A stretch of DNA of 64,000 bases from Solibacillus merdavium (GTDB lineage: Bacteria > Bacillota > Bacilli > Bacillales_A > Planococcaceae), in NCBI RefSeq assembly GCF_014836935.1, contig NZ_JACSPW010000004.1:124001-188000 (forward strand), read 5' to 3'. The notes under the pieces are model-generated. The model made no database searches, had not been told where the DNA came from, and saw only the letters and a program-made list of their open reading frames with translations. The position numbers and the translations under genes are program-made. Shown here one piece after another: positions 8,435-16,178 of this stretch (positions within the stretch are counted from its first letter, which is position 1; each line of letters begins with the position of its first letter).

Positions 8435-9184
8435 TTATTTTGTGCTAGTGAATCCACCGTCAATACGGATGACTTCCCCATTAATATATTCTGCTTTTGA
8501 TGTTAATAGGAAAGTTACAAGCTCTGCCACTTCCTCTGGTGTTCCTAAGCGTTTTTGTGGAATTCCACTTGTTGCATTTTCCTTCATTTGCGGGTTTGCT
8601 TCGAAAAATGTTTTAACCATCGGTGTTTCAGTTGGTCCCGGTGCAATCGCATTGACACGTAATCCATCTTTTGCGTATTCTGCTACCATACTTTTCGTTA
8701 AGCCAATGATCCCGTGTTTCGTTGCTGAGTATGTGACAACGGAATCTTGTCCAATAACACCCGCACTTGAGGCTGTATTCACGATTGCCCCTCCACCATT
8801 TTTTAACATAACTTCTGCTACATAACGTACCCCATACAATGCACCTAGTAAATTAATGCCGACTATCTGTTCAATTTCTTCGATTGTTGTATCTAAATAA
8901 TATTTTCCGCTTCCTGAAATCCCTGCATTATTGAAGAAGTAATCGACAGAACCGAATTTCTCCATTGTTTCGTCTACATATTTCTTTACTTCCTCTGCTT
9001 TTGAAACATCTGCTTTAATAAAAATAGCATCGACGCCATGTGCTTTTACTTTTTCGACTGTTTCATTACCGCCTTTTTCACTTACATCCACTACTGCAAT
9101 ATTTATACCTTCCTGGGCCATACGGATAGCTGTCGATTGACCTAATCCGCTTCCCCCACCTGTAATGATAGCTGTTTTAGTCAT
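8435..9184 (-). CDS. SDR family oxidoreductase
   Basis: 249-residue classical short-chain dehydrogenase. Cofactor motif TGGGSGLGQS near residue 8-17, acidic VVDVS after beta-2 (suggests NAD(H) preference), NNAG, catalytic Ser in VNTASSAG and Tyr/Lys in YSATK, and the C-terminal INGEVIRIDGGFTS. Cytosolic; substrate unknown, with 3-oxoacyl, glucose or hydroxysteroid type alcohols all possible. ATG behind AGGAGGAATTAA. A short open frame lies directly upstream on the same strand. It does not form an operon with ilvA, which is divergent. Confidence 0.85.
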   Translation of the reverse strand: MTKTAIITGGGSGLGQSTAIRMAQEGINIAVVDVSEKGGNETVEKVKAHGVDAIFIKADVSKAEEVKKYVDETMEKFGSVDYFFNNAGISGSGKYYLDTTIEEIEQIVGINLLGALYGVRYVAEVMLKNGGGAIVNTASSAGVIGQDSVVTYSATKHGIIGLTKSMVAEYAKDGLRVNAIAPGPTETPMVKTFFEANPQMKENATSGIPQKRLGTPEEVAELVTFLLTSKAEYINGEVIRIDGGFTSTK

Positions 9185-9196
9185 ATTTAATTCCTC

Positions 9197-9388
9197 CTAG
9201 ATATGTTCTTGGAACTTGTAAATAATTGATGTACTACAACCAAATTTCCACTGCCATAACATTGTATTTTTTACCCCTTCACTTCTTTGCATAAACAAAA
9301 AAGCAACAGATGCAGGCTCTGACAATTCTTCATAAGGCTGTCCGTTTCCCAAAAAATCTATGCAATTTTTGGATGGAATAGGAATGGA
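9197..9388 (-). pseudogene. Possible gene remnant or tiny ORF upstream of the SDR gene
   Basis: On the minus strand a frame stays open for 63 codons from an in-frame stop at 9389-9391 to a TAG at 9197-9199, which touches the SDR ribosome site. The reading contains FLGNGQPYEELSEPASVAF, then LFMQRSEGVKN and TMLWQWKFGCSTSIIYK, which has protein-like composition. It has no good ATG near the 5' end (a TTG at FLG or the internal ATG are the only options) and no family I recognise. It may be the 3' end of a decayed gene. The remaining 9389-9523 stretch holds no further gene. Confidence 0.3.
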
Positions 9389-9523
9389 TTAAGTTACTCT
9401 CTCCAATAAAACGCTTTCATTATGAATAATTTAAGAACTTTCTAAATTTACTGACTTTTCATGTCTCTTAAGCGTAAATTTATGATAGAATGATGTAATC
9501 TTTAAACTGATTACGGAGGTTAC

Positions 9524-10792
9524 ATGAAAATGGAAGTTGCTCAACCTAAAACAATTGCAGTTGAAAATGTATTGATTGCCCACCATTTTTTAAAAGATGT
9601 CGTCGTGCATACCCCACTGCAGTTAAATGAATATTTATCCGAAAAGTATGGTGCAAAAATTTATTTTAAGCGTGAAGACCTACAGCATGTTCGGTCCTTT
9701 AAATTACGCGGTGCCTATTATAAAATCAAGAAAATCGAAAATGAGGCACGTGCTGCAGGTGTCGTCTGTGCAAGTGCTGGGAATCATGCACAAGGTGTCG
9801 CCTATGCCTGTGCAAAGCTTGAAATTAAAGCAACCATTTTCATGCCAAAAACAACGCCAAAACAAAAAATTGATCAAGTTCGTATGTTTGGCCGGAACTT
9901 TGTAGAAATTGTGTTAGCCGGTGATACATTCGATGACTCGGCGGAAAGCGCAGTAGCCTATTGTGAAGTAGAAAACCGCATCTTCATCCATCCATTTGAT
10001 GATATTGACGTCATGGCTGGTCAAGGAACTGTGGCAGTAGAGATTATGAATGATATCGAAGAGCCGATTGACTATATTTTCGGTAGCATTGGTGGCGGCG
10101 GTTTAATGTCCGGAGTATCCGCATACATTAAAAACTTATCCCCTACGAGTAAAATTATTGGAGTTGAGCCTGCAGGTGCAGCAAGTATGAAGTCTGCATT
10201 TGAGAACAAGGAGCCCGTTTCTCTCGACTGGATTGATAAATTTGTCGATGGTGCTGCTGTTAAATGTGTCGGGCAGGAAACGTATGAAGTATGTAGGCAT
10301 TATTTGGACGATATTATTACTGTACCAGAAGGAAAAGTTTGTACAACAATTTTAGACTTATATAATAAGCATGCAATTATTGCAGAACCAGCTGGAGCTT
10401 TATCGGTTGCAGCTCTTGATTTTTATGCGGAGCAAATTCGGGGGAAATCTGTTGTTGTCATTATTTCCGGCGGGAATAATGATATCGGACGAATGCAGGA
10501 AATTAAGGAACGCTCGCTTATTTACGAAGGGCTTCTCCATTATTTCATCGTCAGCTTCCCGCAACGTTCTGGTGCGCTAAGACAATTTTTGGCTGAGGTG
10601 CTCGGACCGAATGATGATATTACGACATTTGAATATACGAAGAAAAACAATAAAGAGAGTGGTCCGGCATTAGTCGGTATTGAACTTGCCCACCCTGATG
10701 ATCGCGCCGGTTTAATCGAGCGTATGCTGGCCAATGGTTTTGAATATAAAGAGGTCAATAAAGACAGTACATTGTTTGCACTGCTTGTGTAG
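9524..10792 (+). CDS. ilvA: Threonine ammonia-lyase, biosynthetic
   Basis: 422 residues, the same length as Bacillus IlvA. A PLP enzyme that deaminates threonine to 2-oxobutanoate for isoleucine synthesis. PLP lysine K60 is in SFKLRGA, with SAGNHAQG and the glycine loop SIGGGGLMSG. A single C-terminal ACT-like regulatory domain (LLHYFIVSFPQRSGALRQFL) spans about residues 330-422, as in the short Bacillus form; isoleucine feedback is expected. GGAGG precedes two in-frame ATGs two codons apart, so the exact start is uncertain by two residues. Monocistronic: no other ilv/leu gene is adjacent. Confidence 0.93.
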   Translation: MKMEVAQPKTIAVENVLIAHHFLKDVVVHTPLQLNEYLSEKYGAKIYFKREDLQHVRSFKLRGAYYKIKKIENEARAAGVVCASAGNHAQGVAYACAKLEIKATIFMPKTTPKQKIDQVRMFGRNFVEIVLAGDTFDDSAESAVAYCEVENRIFIHPFDDIDVMAGQGTVAVEIMNDIEEPIDYIFGSIGGGGLMSGVSAYIKNLSPTSKIIGVEPAGAASMKSAFENKEPVSLDWIDKFVDGAAVKCVGQETYEVCRHYLDDIITVPEGKVCTTILDLYNKHAIIAEPAGALSVAALDFYAEQIRGKSVVVIISGGNNDIGRMQEIKERSLIYEGLLHYFIVSFPQRSGALRQFLAEVLGPNDDITTFEYTKKNNKESGPALVGIELAHPDDRAGLIERMLANGFEYKEVNKDSTLFALLV

Positions 10793-10827
10793 CACCTGGC
10801 TAAAACCTTCTTCATTTCATCTATATA

Positions 10828-10866
10828 AAAAATCCCGACAGTCATTCAATGATTGTCGGGATTTTA
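10828..10866. terminator. Bidirectional terminator between ilvA and the ABC operon
   Basis: AAATCCCGACAGTCATT pairs with AATGATTGTCGGGATTT with a one-base loop (one G-U/mismatch step). T runs are present on both strands, and the flanking genes are convergent. Confidence 0.85.
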
Positions 10867-10868
10867 AT

Positions 10869-11669
10869 TTAGCCTAATAGGGCGCGATCTGAATTCATTT
10901 TTTCTCCGCGGATATGCTCGAATTCGGACATTAAATCCGGAATAGTTAATGCTGGTTTTCGATTTTCTCCAACTTCTAAGATAATCTGCCCTTTATCCAT
11001 CATAATTAGGCGGTTGCCTAAATCCAACGCCTGCTGCATATTGTGGGTAACCATCAGCGTTGTCAGCTTACTTTCTTCCACCAGTTTTTTAGTCAGCTTT
11101 GTAATAAGCTCCGCACGTGATGGGTCAAGTGCAGCTGTATGTTCATCGAGCAACAATATCGAAGGCTTTGTAAAAGTCGCCATTAATAGACTTAATGCTT
11201 GGCGTTCACCACCTGATAATAGGCCCACCTTTGCATTTAAACGGTTTTCCAAATTTAGATGCAACTTTTCCAAGGAAGCTTTGAAAAACTCACGGCGTTT
11301 TTTATCTACACCGAACCGTAGTGTCCGTTTGGCATTACGTGAATAGGCAATCGCCAAATTTTCTTCAATCGTCATCGTAGGTGCTGTACCAGCCATTGGA
11401 TCCTGAAAAACACGGCCGATATGTACCGCACGCTTATATTCCGGTAAACGTGTTAAATCATTGCCATTAATAATGACGGACCCAAAGTCAGGTGTTAAGG
11501 CACCGGAAATCATATTCATCATTGTCGATTTCCCTGCACCATTACTTCCGATTATTGTGACAAAATCGCCAGGTGCTAAATTTAAATTAATATTATCCAA
11601 TGCAATTTTTTCATCGGGTGTTCCTTCGTTAAATACTTTATTAATTCCATCCAATTTAAGCAAGGCCAT
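10869..11669 (-). CDS. ABC importer ATPase of an ABC_sub_bind-type system
   Basis: 266-residue ATP-binding subunit. Walker A GSNGAGKST, signature LLSGGERQALSLLM, Walker B ILLLDEHTAALD (His after Glu as in this subfamily), and H-loop MVTHNMQQAL. Third gene of a minus-strand operon with a BPD_transp_2-type permease and a lipoprotein receptor. Similar triads are called trpXYZ in streptococci, and the trp operon is 1 kb away, but here no T-box precedes the operon, so a tryptophan role is only a guess. It overlaps the permease gene by 14 nt. Confidence 0.85.
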   Translation of the reverse strand: MALLKLDGINKVFNEGTPDEKIALDNINLNLAPGDFVTIIGSNGAGKSTMMNMISGALTPDFGSVIINGNDLTRLPEYKRAVHIGRVFQDPMAGTAPTMTIEENLAIAYSRNAKRTLRFGVDKKRREFFKASLEKLHLNLENRLNAKVGLLSGGERQALSLLMATFTKPSILLLDEHTAALDPSRAELITKLTKKLVEESKLTTLMVTHNMQQALDLGNRLIMMDKGQIILEVGENRKPALTIPDLMSEFEHIRGEKMNSDRALLG

Positions 11670-12696
11670 TCCCTCCCTGCTCTACTTTCAATTTCGCCTT
11701 TTGTAGTGCCATACGTTCTTCCAAACGCTTTGCCTTACGCTTCTTTTCTTTATACTTGCTAACGATTTGTGGGATAACTAACGCTAAAATAACAATAAAC
11801 GCTGTAATTAGTTTCATGTCGCCTGAATCTAACCATTTTACACGCAATGCTAATGCGTAAATCATTCGGTAAATTATTGCCCCGGCAATAACAGCAAATG
11901 TGACACGAACAATCGACTTTGTTCCGAAAATTGCTTCACCGATAATAACAGATGCTAGACCGACAACAATCATCCCGATACCTAATCCAACATCCGCAAA
12001 TTTTGTATATTGCGCAATTAATGCCCCGGATAATGCAACCATACCGTTTGAAATACCTAATCCTAAAATAACTAATGAATCTGTGTTTGCCGAAAAGCTG
12101 CGAATCATTCGTTTATTGTCCCCTGTTGCACGGATTGCCAAGCCGACTTCCGTTTTTAAGAACCAGTCAACGATAAGTTTAATAATAAACGTAACGACAA
12201 TCATTAAGGCTAAAATTCCCCAAGTCGTGGGCACCGTTGCAAGACCCATTGACTTTAATGCATTTGAGATTACTGAATCAATGCCTAGCCCCGACCAAAA
12301 ATTACCGAATGTCGAAAAGATTGTTTCTGAATTTAATAGTGGAATATTTGGTCTCGTTACACCAGTATCGGAACTTAATCCCATAATACGAAGATTGATG
12401 GAATAAAGAGCGATCATCATTAAAATCCCTGCAAGCAGCGGATTAATTTTCCCTTTAGTGTGTAAAATTCCTGTCATACATCCAGCAATAAATCCAGCAA
12501 CTGTTGCGACCAATGTTGCGAGTATAGGATTATAGCCAAGTACAATCATCATTGCTGCAGTACCTGCACCCGTTACAAAGCTTCCATCAACCGTTAAATC
12601 CGGAAAATCCAACACCCGGAATGTTAAATAAACACCAAGTGCCATAATTGCATAGATGATTCCTTGCTCTACCGACCCAAACAAAGCTGTAAACAT
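11656..12696 (-). CDS. ABC importer permease (BPD_transp_2 family)
   Basis: 346-residue membrane subunit, about nine membrane segments, with a basic C-terminal tail rich in Lys/Arg. GVYLTFRVLDFPDLTVDGSF, then VTGAGTAAMM, is characteristic of the permeases paired with ABC_sub_bind receptors. Second gene of the operon, 208 bp after the receptor gene. That gap is occupied by a large hairpin listed separately. ATG at 12696 follows AGGAGATGATTC. Confidence 0.85.
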   Translation of the reverse strand: MFTALFGSVEQGIIYAIMALGVYLTFRVLDFPDLTVDGSFVTGAGTAAMMIVLGYNPILATLVATVAGFIAGCMTGILHTKGKINPLLAGILMMIALYSINLRIMGLSSDTGVTRPNIPLLNSETIFSTFGNFWSGLGIDSVISNALKSMGLATVPTTWGILALMIVVTFIIKLIVDWFLKTEVGLAIRATGDNKRMIRSFSANTDSLVILGLGISNGMVALSGALIAQYTKFADVGLGIGMIVVGLASVIIGEAIFGTKSIVRVTFAVIAGAIIYRMIYALALRVKWLDSGDMKLITAFIVILALVIPQIVSKYKEKKRKAKRLEERMALQKAKLKVEQGGNGLA

Positions 12697-12904
12697 TCTG
12701 AATCATCTCCTACTATAGTTTTTTCCATTACACCATGGCGAGCGTAAGAACACTCGCGACCACTAAAAAGAGGTTAAACGTTAATTCGCGCTGGGATCCC
12801 CTCAGACAACCAGCCTTGACCTCATTACGATGACATTAGGCTGATCTTCCTTTTGGATACAAGCGCGAATATTTATTCCTGGCTATTGTTTACCAGCTTT
12901 CAAA
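12697..12904 (-). other. Structured intergenic region inside the ABC operon
   Basis: Within this gap, 12784-12870 forms a long imperfect hairpin. ATTCGCGCT.G.ATCC at one end pairs with the reverse complement at the other (14 of 16 positions), and an inner helix pairs ACCAGCCT with AGGCTGAT. A second hairpin at about 12737-12756 (GCGAGUGU with ACGCUCGC on the minus-strand RNA) lies nearer the permease start. Neither has a U tract, so they are not simple terminators. No known riboswitch consensus was recognised. A role in differential expression of receptor versus permease by mRNA processing is a reasonable inference. Confidence 0.5.
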
Positions 12905-13921
12905 TTATTGAACTTCTGCTTCCCATTCAGGTTTAACTTCCAACCCTAAATTTTCTGCAGTCGCTTTATTAATGACTAATTTTAAGTTCGCTGGATATGC
13001 TGCCGGAATTTCGGAAGGAGATTTCCCTTCCAGTAAAATTTGAGCTGCCATTTGCCCCGCTTCATAACCGATATCATAGTAATTGAAACCGTATGCTGCC
13101 AATCCGCCACGTGCTACAGAATCCAACTCACCAACAATTAATGGTAGTTTATTTGCATTTGCCACATCGATAACTGATTCTAATGCATTTACAACTGTGT
13201 TATCTGTAATGATGTAATACGCTTCTACTTTACCTAATAATGATTCTGTTGCTTGTTTTACTTCCGCTGATGTTGAAGCAGATGCTTCTACAATTGTAAT
13301 ACCTTCTTTTGCTGCTAATTCTTTAGCAGTTGAAATTTGGGCTACAGAATTTTGCTCCCCTGCGTTATACACCATCCCTACATTTTTCACACCTAGTTCT
13401 TTTAAGAATGCCATTGTTTTCGGCATTGTTTCTGGGTGTAAATCAATTGTTCCGGTAACATTTGACCCTGGAGTTGCCATTGATTCGATTAATTCCGCAC
13501 CTACCGCATCTGTTACCGATGTGAAAATGATTGGAATATCTGCAGTTGCACCTTTTGCCGCCTGTGCAGATGGTGTCGAGTTCGCAAAAATTAAGTCTAC
13601 ATTATCACTTACTAATTGTTGTGCAATTGTCATGTTTGCACTGTTATCTCCATTAGCTGATTTATCCACATACTCTGCTTTAATCCCTGCATCTTCAATC
13701 GCCTTTTTGAATCCTTCTTTTGCCGCATCTAATGATGGATGCTCTACGATTTGCGTTGTTCCAATTTTAAATGTTTTTGCTTCATCAGCTTGTGCAGTCT
13801 CTTTTGTTCTGTCACTTGCTGTAGCATTAATAGCAGTATCTTTCTCTTCTCCACCGCATGCTGCTAATAGTAAAAGAAGCCCAAATACTAAAAAGGAAAG
13901 CTTCGTTAATTTACGTGTCAT
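12905..13921 (-). CDS. ABC transporter substrate-binding lipoprotein (ABC_sub_bind family)
   Basis: 338 residues. A lipoprotein signal peptide ends in LLLLAACGG with lipobox Cys22, so the mature protein is anchored outside the membrane. The rest resembles the ABC_sub_bind family: FKIGTTQIVEHPSLDAAKEG, then QQLVSDNVDLIFANSTPSAQ, PIIFTSVTDAVGAELI and GFNYYDIGYEAGQMAAQIL. First gene of the importer operon, GGGGGGA 7 nt before the ATG. The ligand is unknown; homologues bind aromatic amino acids in streptococci. The leader (13922-14000) carries a small hairpin ACTTCAT/ATGAAGT but no T-box motifs. Confidence 0.85.
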   Translation of the reverse strand: MTRKLTKLSFLVFGLLLLLAACGGEEKDTAINATASDRTKETAQADEAKTFKIGTTQIVEHPSLDAAKEGFKKAIEDAGIKAEYVDKSANGDNSANMTIAQQLVSDNVDLIFANSTPSAQAAKGATADIPIIFTSVTDAVGAELIESMATPGSNVTGTIDLHPETMPKTMAFLKELGVKNVGMVYNAGEQNSVAQISTAKELAAKEGITIVEASASTSAEVKQATESLLGKVEAYYIITDNTVVNALESVIDVANANKLPLIVGELDSVARGGLAAYGFNYYDIGYEAGQMAAQILLEGKSPSEIPAAYPANLKLVINKATAENLGLEVKPEWEAEVQ

Positions 13922-14175
13922 CTATTTATCCCCCCATTATTCTCTGTCACTTTAAAGCGACGAACTTCATTTGGATGAAGTGTGAATTAAAATTATATTA
14001 CCTCTTCATTTTCAGATAGTCAATAAGATTTAGAATGTTCAGAAATTAATATATATACTAGTAAATGCACTAATGTTAATTTCGTGCTTTAAACTGCTAA
14101 ATCGCGTTTATTTCATTCAAAATTTTATTATTTGTCAATTTATTGAACAATGATGGAAAATTAGTTCTATAATTC

Positions 14176-14204
14176 TTTACTTTCGTTTTTAATATTGCTA
14201 TGAT
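14176..14204 (+). promoter_or_regulatory. Predicted promoter of the queT leader
   Basis: TTTACT, 17-bp spacer, TATGAT, placing the transcript start just before the preQ1 aptamer. The rest of the 13922-14175 gap is AT-rich and shows no gene. Confidence 0.5.
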
Positions 14205-14213
14205 TGCAGTTGC

Positions 14214-14256
14214 TTTGCGTGGTTCGTAACCATCCCACGTTAAAAAACTAGGAGGA
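14214..14256 (+). ncRNA. PreQ1-I riboswitch
   Basis: The aptamer hairpin GCGTGGTTCG...CCATCCCACG is followed by the A-rich tail TTAAAAAACTA and GGAGG. This matches the class I preQ1 consensus: a GGTTC loop, an ACCATCCC 3' strand and a pseudoknot-forming TTAAAAAACTA tail. The tail runs into the ribosome site of queT, so ligand binding should hide GGAGG and block translation. Confidence 0.93.
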
Positions 14257-14263
14257 ATTTAAT

Positions 14264-14749
14264 ATGAAAGTAAAGTTTCTTGCAACAAGTGCAATTATTG
14301 CAGCATTATATATTGCAATTACAATGCTAGTTGCCCCGATTAGTTTTGGACAAGTACAGTTTCGTATTGCCGAAATATTTAATCATCTAATCGCCTTCAA
14401 CCCCCGTTTTATGCTGGGTGTTGTATTGGGTGTATTTTTTTCAAATTTTCTTATGTCATCGGTTGGTCCAATTGACCTGATTTTTGGCGTGGGACATACT
14501 ATTCTTACACTAGGAATTTTTATTTTCATTTGTAAGTTTGTAAAAAACATTTGGGCACGTTTAGTTATTAATACGACACTCTTTACGTTTACAATGTTTA
14601 TCATTGCGGCACAGCTTAACCTAGTACTGGACTTTCCGTTTTGGGAGACATGGTTATTTGTAGCATTTGGGGAGTTTGTTGTTTTAGCTGTTGGTGCACC
14701 TATCATGTACACTTTAAATAAACGACTTGATTTCAAAAAATTGATCTAA
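14264..14749 (+). CDS. queT: QueT family queuosine-precursor transporter
   Basis: 161-residue membrane protein with about five segments. The QVQFRIAEIFNHLIAFNPRF segment and its general layout match QueT (DUF988), an ECF-type S-component thought to import preQ0/preQ1 or queuine. The preQ1-I riboswitch immediately upstream independently supports the assignment. ATG 7 nt after GGAGG. Monocistronic, ended by a hairpin at 14764. It implies salvage of the tRNA base precursor; no queC/D/E/F genes are present here. Confidence 0.92.
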   Translation: MKVKFLATSAIIAALYIAITMLVAPISFGQVQFRIAEIFNHLIAFNPRFMLGVVLGVFFSNFLMSSVGPIDLIFGVGHTILTLGIFIFICKFVKNIWARLVINTTLFTFTMFIIAAQLNLVLDFPFWETWLFVAFGEFVVLAVGAPIMYTLNKRLDFKKLI

Positions 14750-14763
14750 CATATATCGTTTCA

Positions 14764-14796
14764 CCCACTGGTCATTAGCCGGTGGGGTTTTTGTTT
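14764..14796 (+). terminator. Terminator after queT
   Basis: ACCCACTGG pairs with CCGGTGGGGT (one mismatch) around a short loop and is followed by TTTTTG. Confidence 0.7.
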
Positions 14797-14816
14797 AAGT
14801 TTTTTTAGAATTGTTT

Positions 14817-14844
14817 GACATTTTTATTTTCAGTGTTAGAATAA
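14817..14844 (+). promoter_or_regulatory. trp operon promoter
   Basis: Perfect -35 TTGACA, 16-bp spacer, -10 TAGAAT with an upstream TGT. It places the start of the T-box leader near 14851. Confidence 0.75.
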
Positions 14845-14854
14845 GCATATTCAA

Positions 14855-15162
14855 AATATTACATTACGGTAGCAGGTTGCGGGAGCGCGACCACCGTTTC
14901 AGTTGAGAAGAGTTTAGTTGAGTAAATTGTTGAATAAGAAGAGTAGCATTTTCCGTTTTGTGCAGAGAGCGTATGGTTGGTGAAAATACGTCAAAAGGTA
15001 AATGTGAATGGGCCTTATGAAAGCTGCCGGCATTAGTTGGCGGACGGTACCCTACCGTTATCAGGTTTAAGTGGAGGCTATTTTATAGCTTCAATCGAGG
15101 TGGCAACGCGGTGCAGATCGTCCTCAGCAAAAGTTTATTCTTTTGCTGGGGACTTTTTTTAT
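14855..15162 (+). ncRNA. Trp-specific T-box leader with terminator
   Basis: Stem I features are visible: AGAGAGC and the distal loop GGTTGGTGAAAA. The 3' side carries the specifier GAA-TGG-GCC, with the UGG codon at 15009-15011. The T-box core AGGTGGCAACGCGG is at 15098-15111. Its UGGC bulge would pair with a GCCA tRNA end, as for tRNA-Trp with discriminator G. The terminator stem GTCCTCAGCAAAAG / CTTTTGCTGGGGAC (15120-15153) precedes seven Ts. Uncharged tRNA-Trp should favour the antiterminator and switch on trpE-A. All parts look intact. Confidence 0.93.
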
Positions 15163-15188
15163 TCCCAAAATTAAAAGGAGTGTGTCGA

Positions 15189-16172
15189 ATGGTAATTCAA
15201 CAACGTTTTCGTACATCAATGAAAAAAGTGAACGGTGATTTACTGACACCGATTTCCATTTTCCAACGTTTAAAGGGCCACCGAAAGTTTCTTTTGGAAA
15301 GCTCGTCCAAGTATGAAGGTGATGGACGCTATTCCTTCATCGGCGTCAATCCAAGAAAAACCTATAGTGGAATTGGACAGCAGCTTATCGATAAATCACA
15401 TCTGTCCAATAGAGAGTACACATACGATGGTGAGCTTATTCAATTAATAAAACAGGTAATGCCGCGCATATCATCGCATACCGAATACCCGTTTACAGGC
15501 GGGGGTATTGGCTATATTCATGCCTTGCAAAAACCATTGCCTGAACTGCAGTTTCACGTTTACGATACACTCGTTATTTTTGATCATTTAACAGACGAGA
15601 TTGCTGTTTTCCATACGAATATCGAAGCTGAGCAGGATGAGCCGAATATCGATGTAATGATTGAACAGTTGTTTACAAGCACAACACCTGCCGAAAAGTC
15701 GTATACCTTAAACGATGTCGAAAAAGAGCGAAATGGTCATTATGCCGCACGATTTACTGGAGATACCCTTTCGCTTTATCGAAAAATGCGGATTGATTAT
15801 GCTGCACCTTATATGTATTATGTCGAATTTGATGATTGCACTGTACTTGGAACATCACAGGTAAACTTTATGCAAGTACGGGACGGATCTATTTCAGTTA
15901 CAAACAAAGCATTGCCGATAGAGCCATTTAGTGTGGAAAATTCAGTGCAGAAATTGCCCACAACAACACAAGGCTCACTGAACCCAACGTTGCATGCGAT
16001 TGATATTGTAAAGGAGCTTCTGCCGGCACAAGGCTTAATCGGCTATATCGGCTTTAACGGGCAAGTCGATTTTACGACACCCGATAATACAATAACGATT
16101 CAGGGAAATGTTGCACATCTTCACACAGAAACGAGTGAGGATGTCCCATTCCACTCACTATTGAAAGGATGA
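15189..16172 (+). CDS. trpE: Reduced TrpE-like anthranilate synthase component I, probably inactive
   Basis: First gene of the trp operon, 327 residues against about 460-520 for TrpE. The N-terminal regulatory part is recognisable (RKFLLESSSKYEGDGRYSFIG, GGGIGYIH). The chorismate-binding half survives only in pieces: LYRKMRIDYAAPYMYYVEF, then VLGTSQVNFMQVRDG, and HAIDIVKELLP with GLIGYIGFNGQVDF. Motifs needed for catalysis are absent: PIAGTRxRG, the DLxRNDxGR helix, the SH..S strand, SGAPKxRA, the DxAIxIRT strand and the C-terminal AGAGIVxDS..E metal glutamates. The frame is uninterrupted and has a normal AAGGAG site before ATG 15189; the longer upstream frame would run through the T-box terminator. 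No trpG is adjacent. It may be a decayed gene kept in frame or a non-catalytic protein. Confidence 0.8.
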   Translation: MVIQQRFRTSMKKVNGDLLTPISIFQRLKGHRKFLLESSSKYEGDGRYSFIGVNPRKTYSGIGQQLIDKSHLSNREYTYDGELIQLIKQVMPRISSHTEYPFTGGGIGYIHALQKPLPELQFHVYDTLVIFDHLTDEIAVFHTNIEAEQDEPNIDVMIEQLFTSTTPAEKSYTLNDVEKERNGHYAARFTGDTLSLYRKMRIDYAAPYMYYVEFDDCTVLGTSQVNFMQVRDGSISVTNKALPIEPFSVENSVQKLPTTTQGSLNPTLHAIDIVKELLPAQGLIGYIGFNGQVDFTTPDNTITIQGNVAHLHTETSEDVPFHSLLKG

Positions 16173-16178
16173 GTATGT

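Noticed and set aside
9406-9419. cre-like ATAAAACGCTTTCA upstream of ilvA
   Set aside because: The core is present but the outer CA is replaced by AT on one side (two mismatches at key positions).
12697-12904. T-box or known riboswitch in the ABC operon gap
   Set aside because: No T-box core (AGGGTGGNACCGCGG-like), no specifier stem and no consensus of TPP, SAM, lysine, purine, FMN or preQ1 classes was found on either strand.
10869-13921. Naming the ABC importer trpXYZ
   Set aside because: Proximity to trp genes is the only evidence; the operon has no Trp T-box and another transcription unit (queT) lies between.
15111-15188. Extended trpE start upstream
   Set aside because: It would translate through the T-box terminator, and the downstream ATG has the correct AAGGAG spacing.
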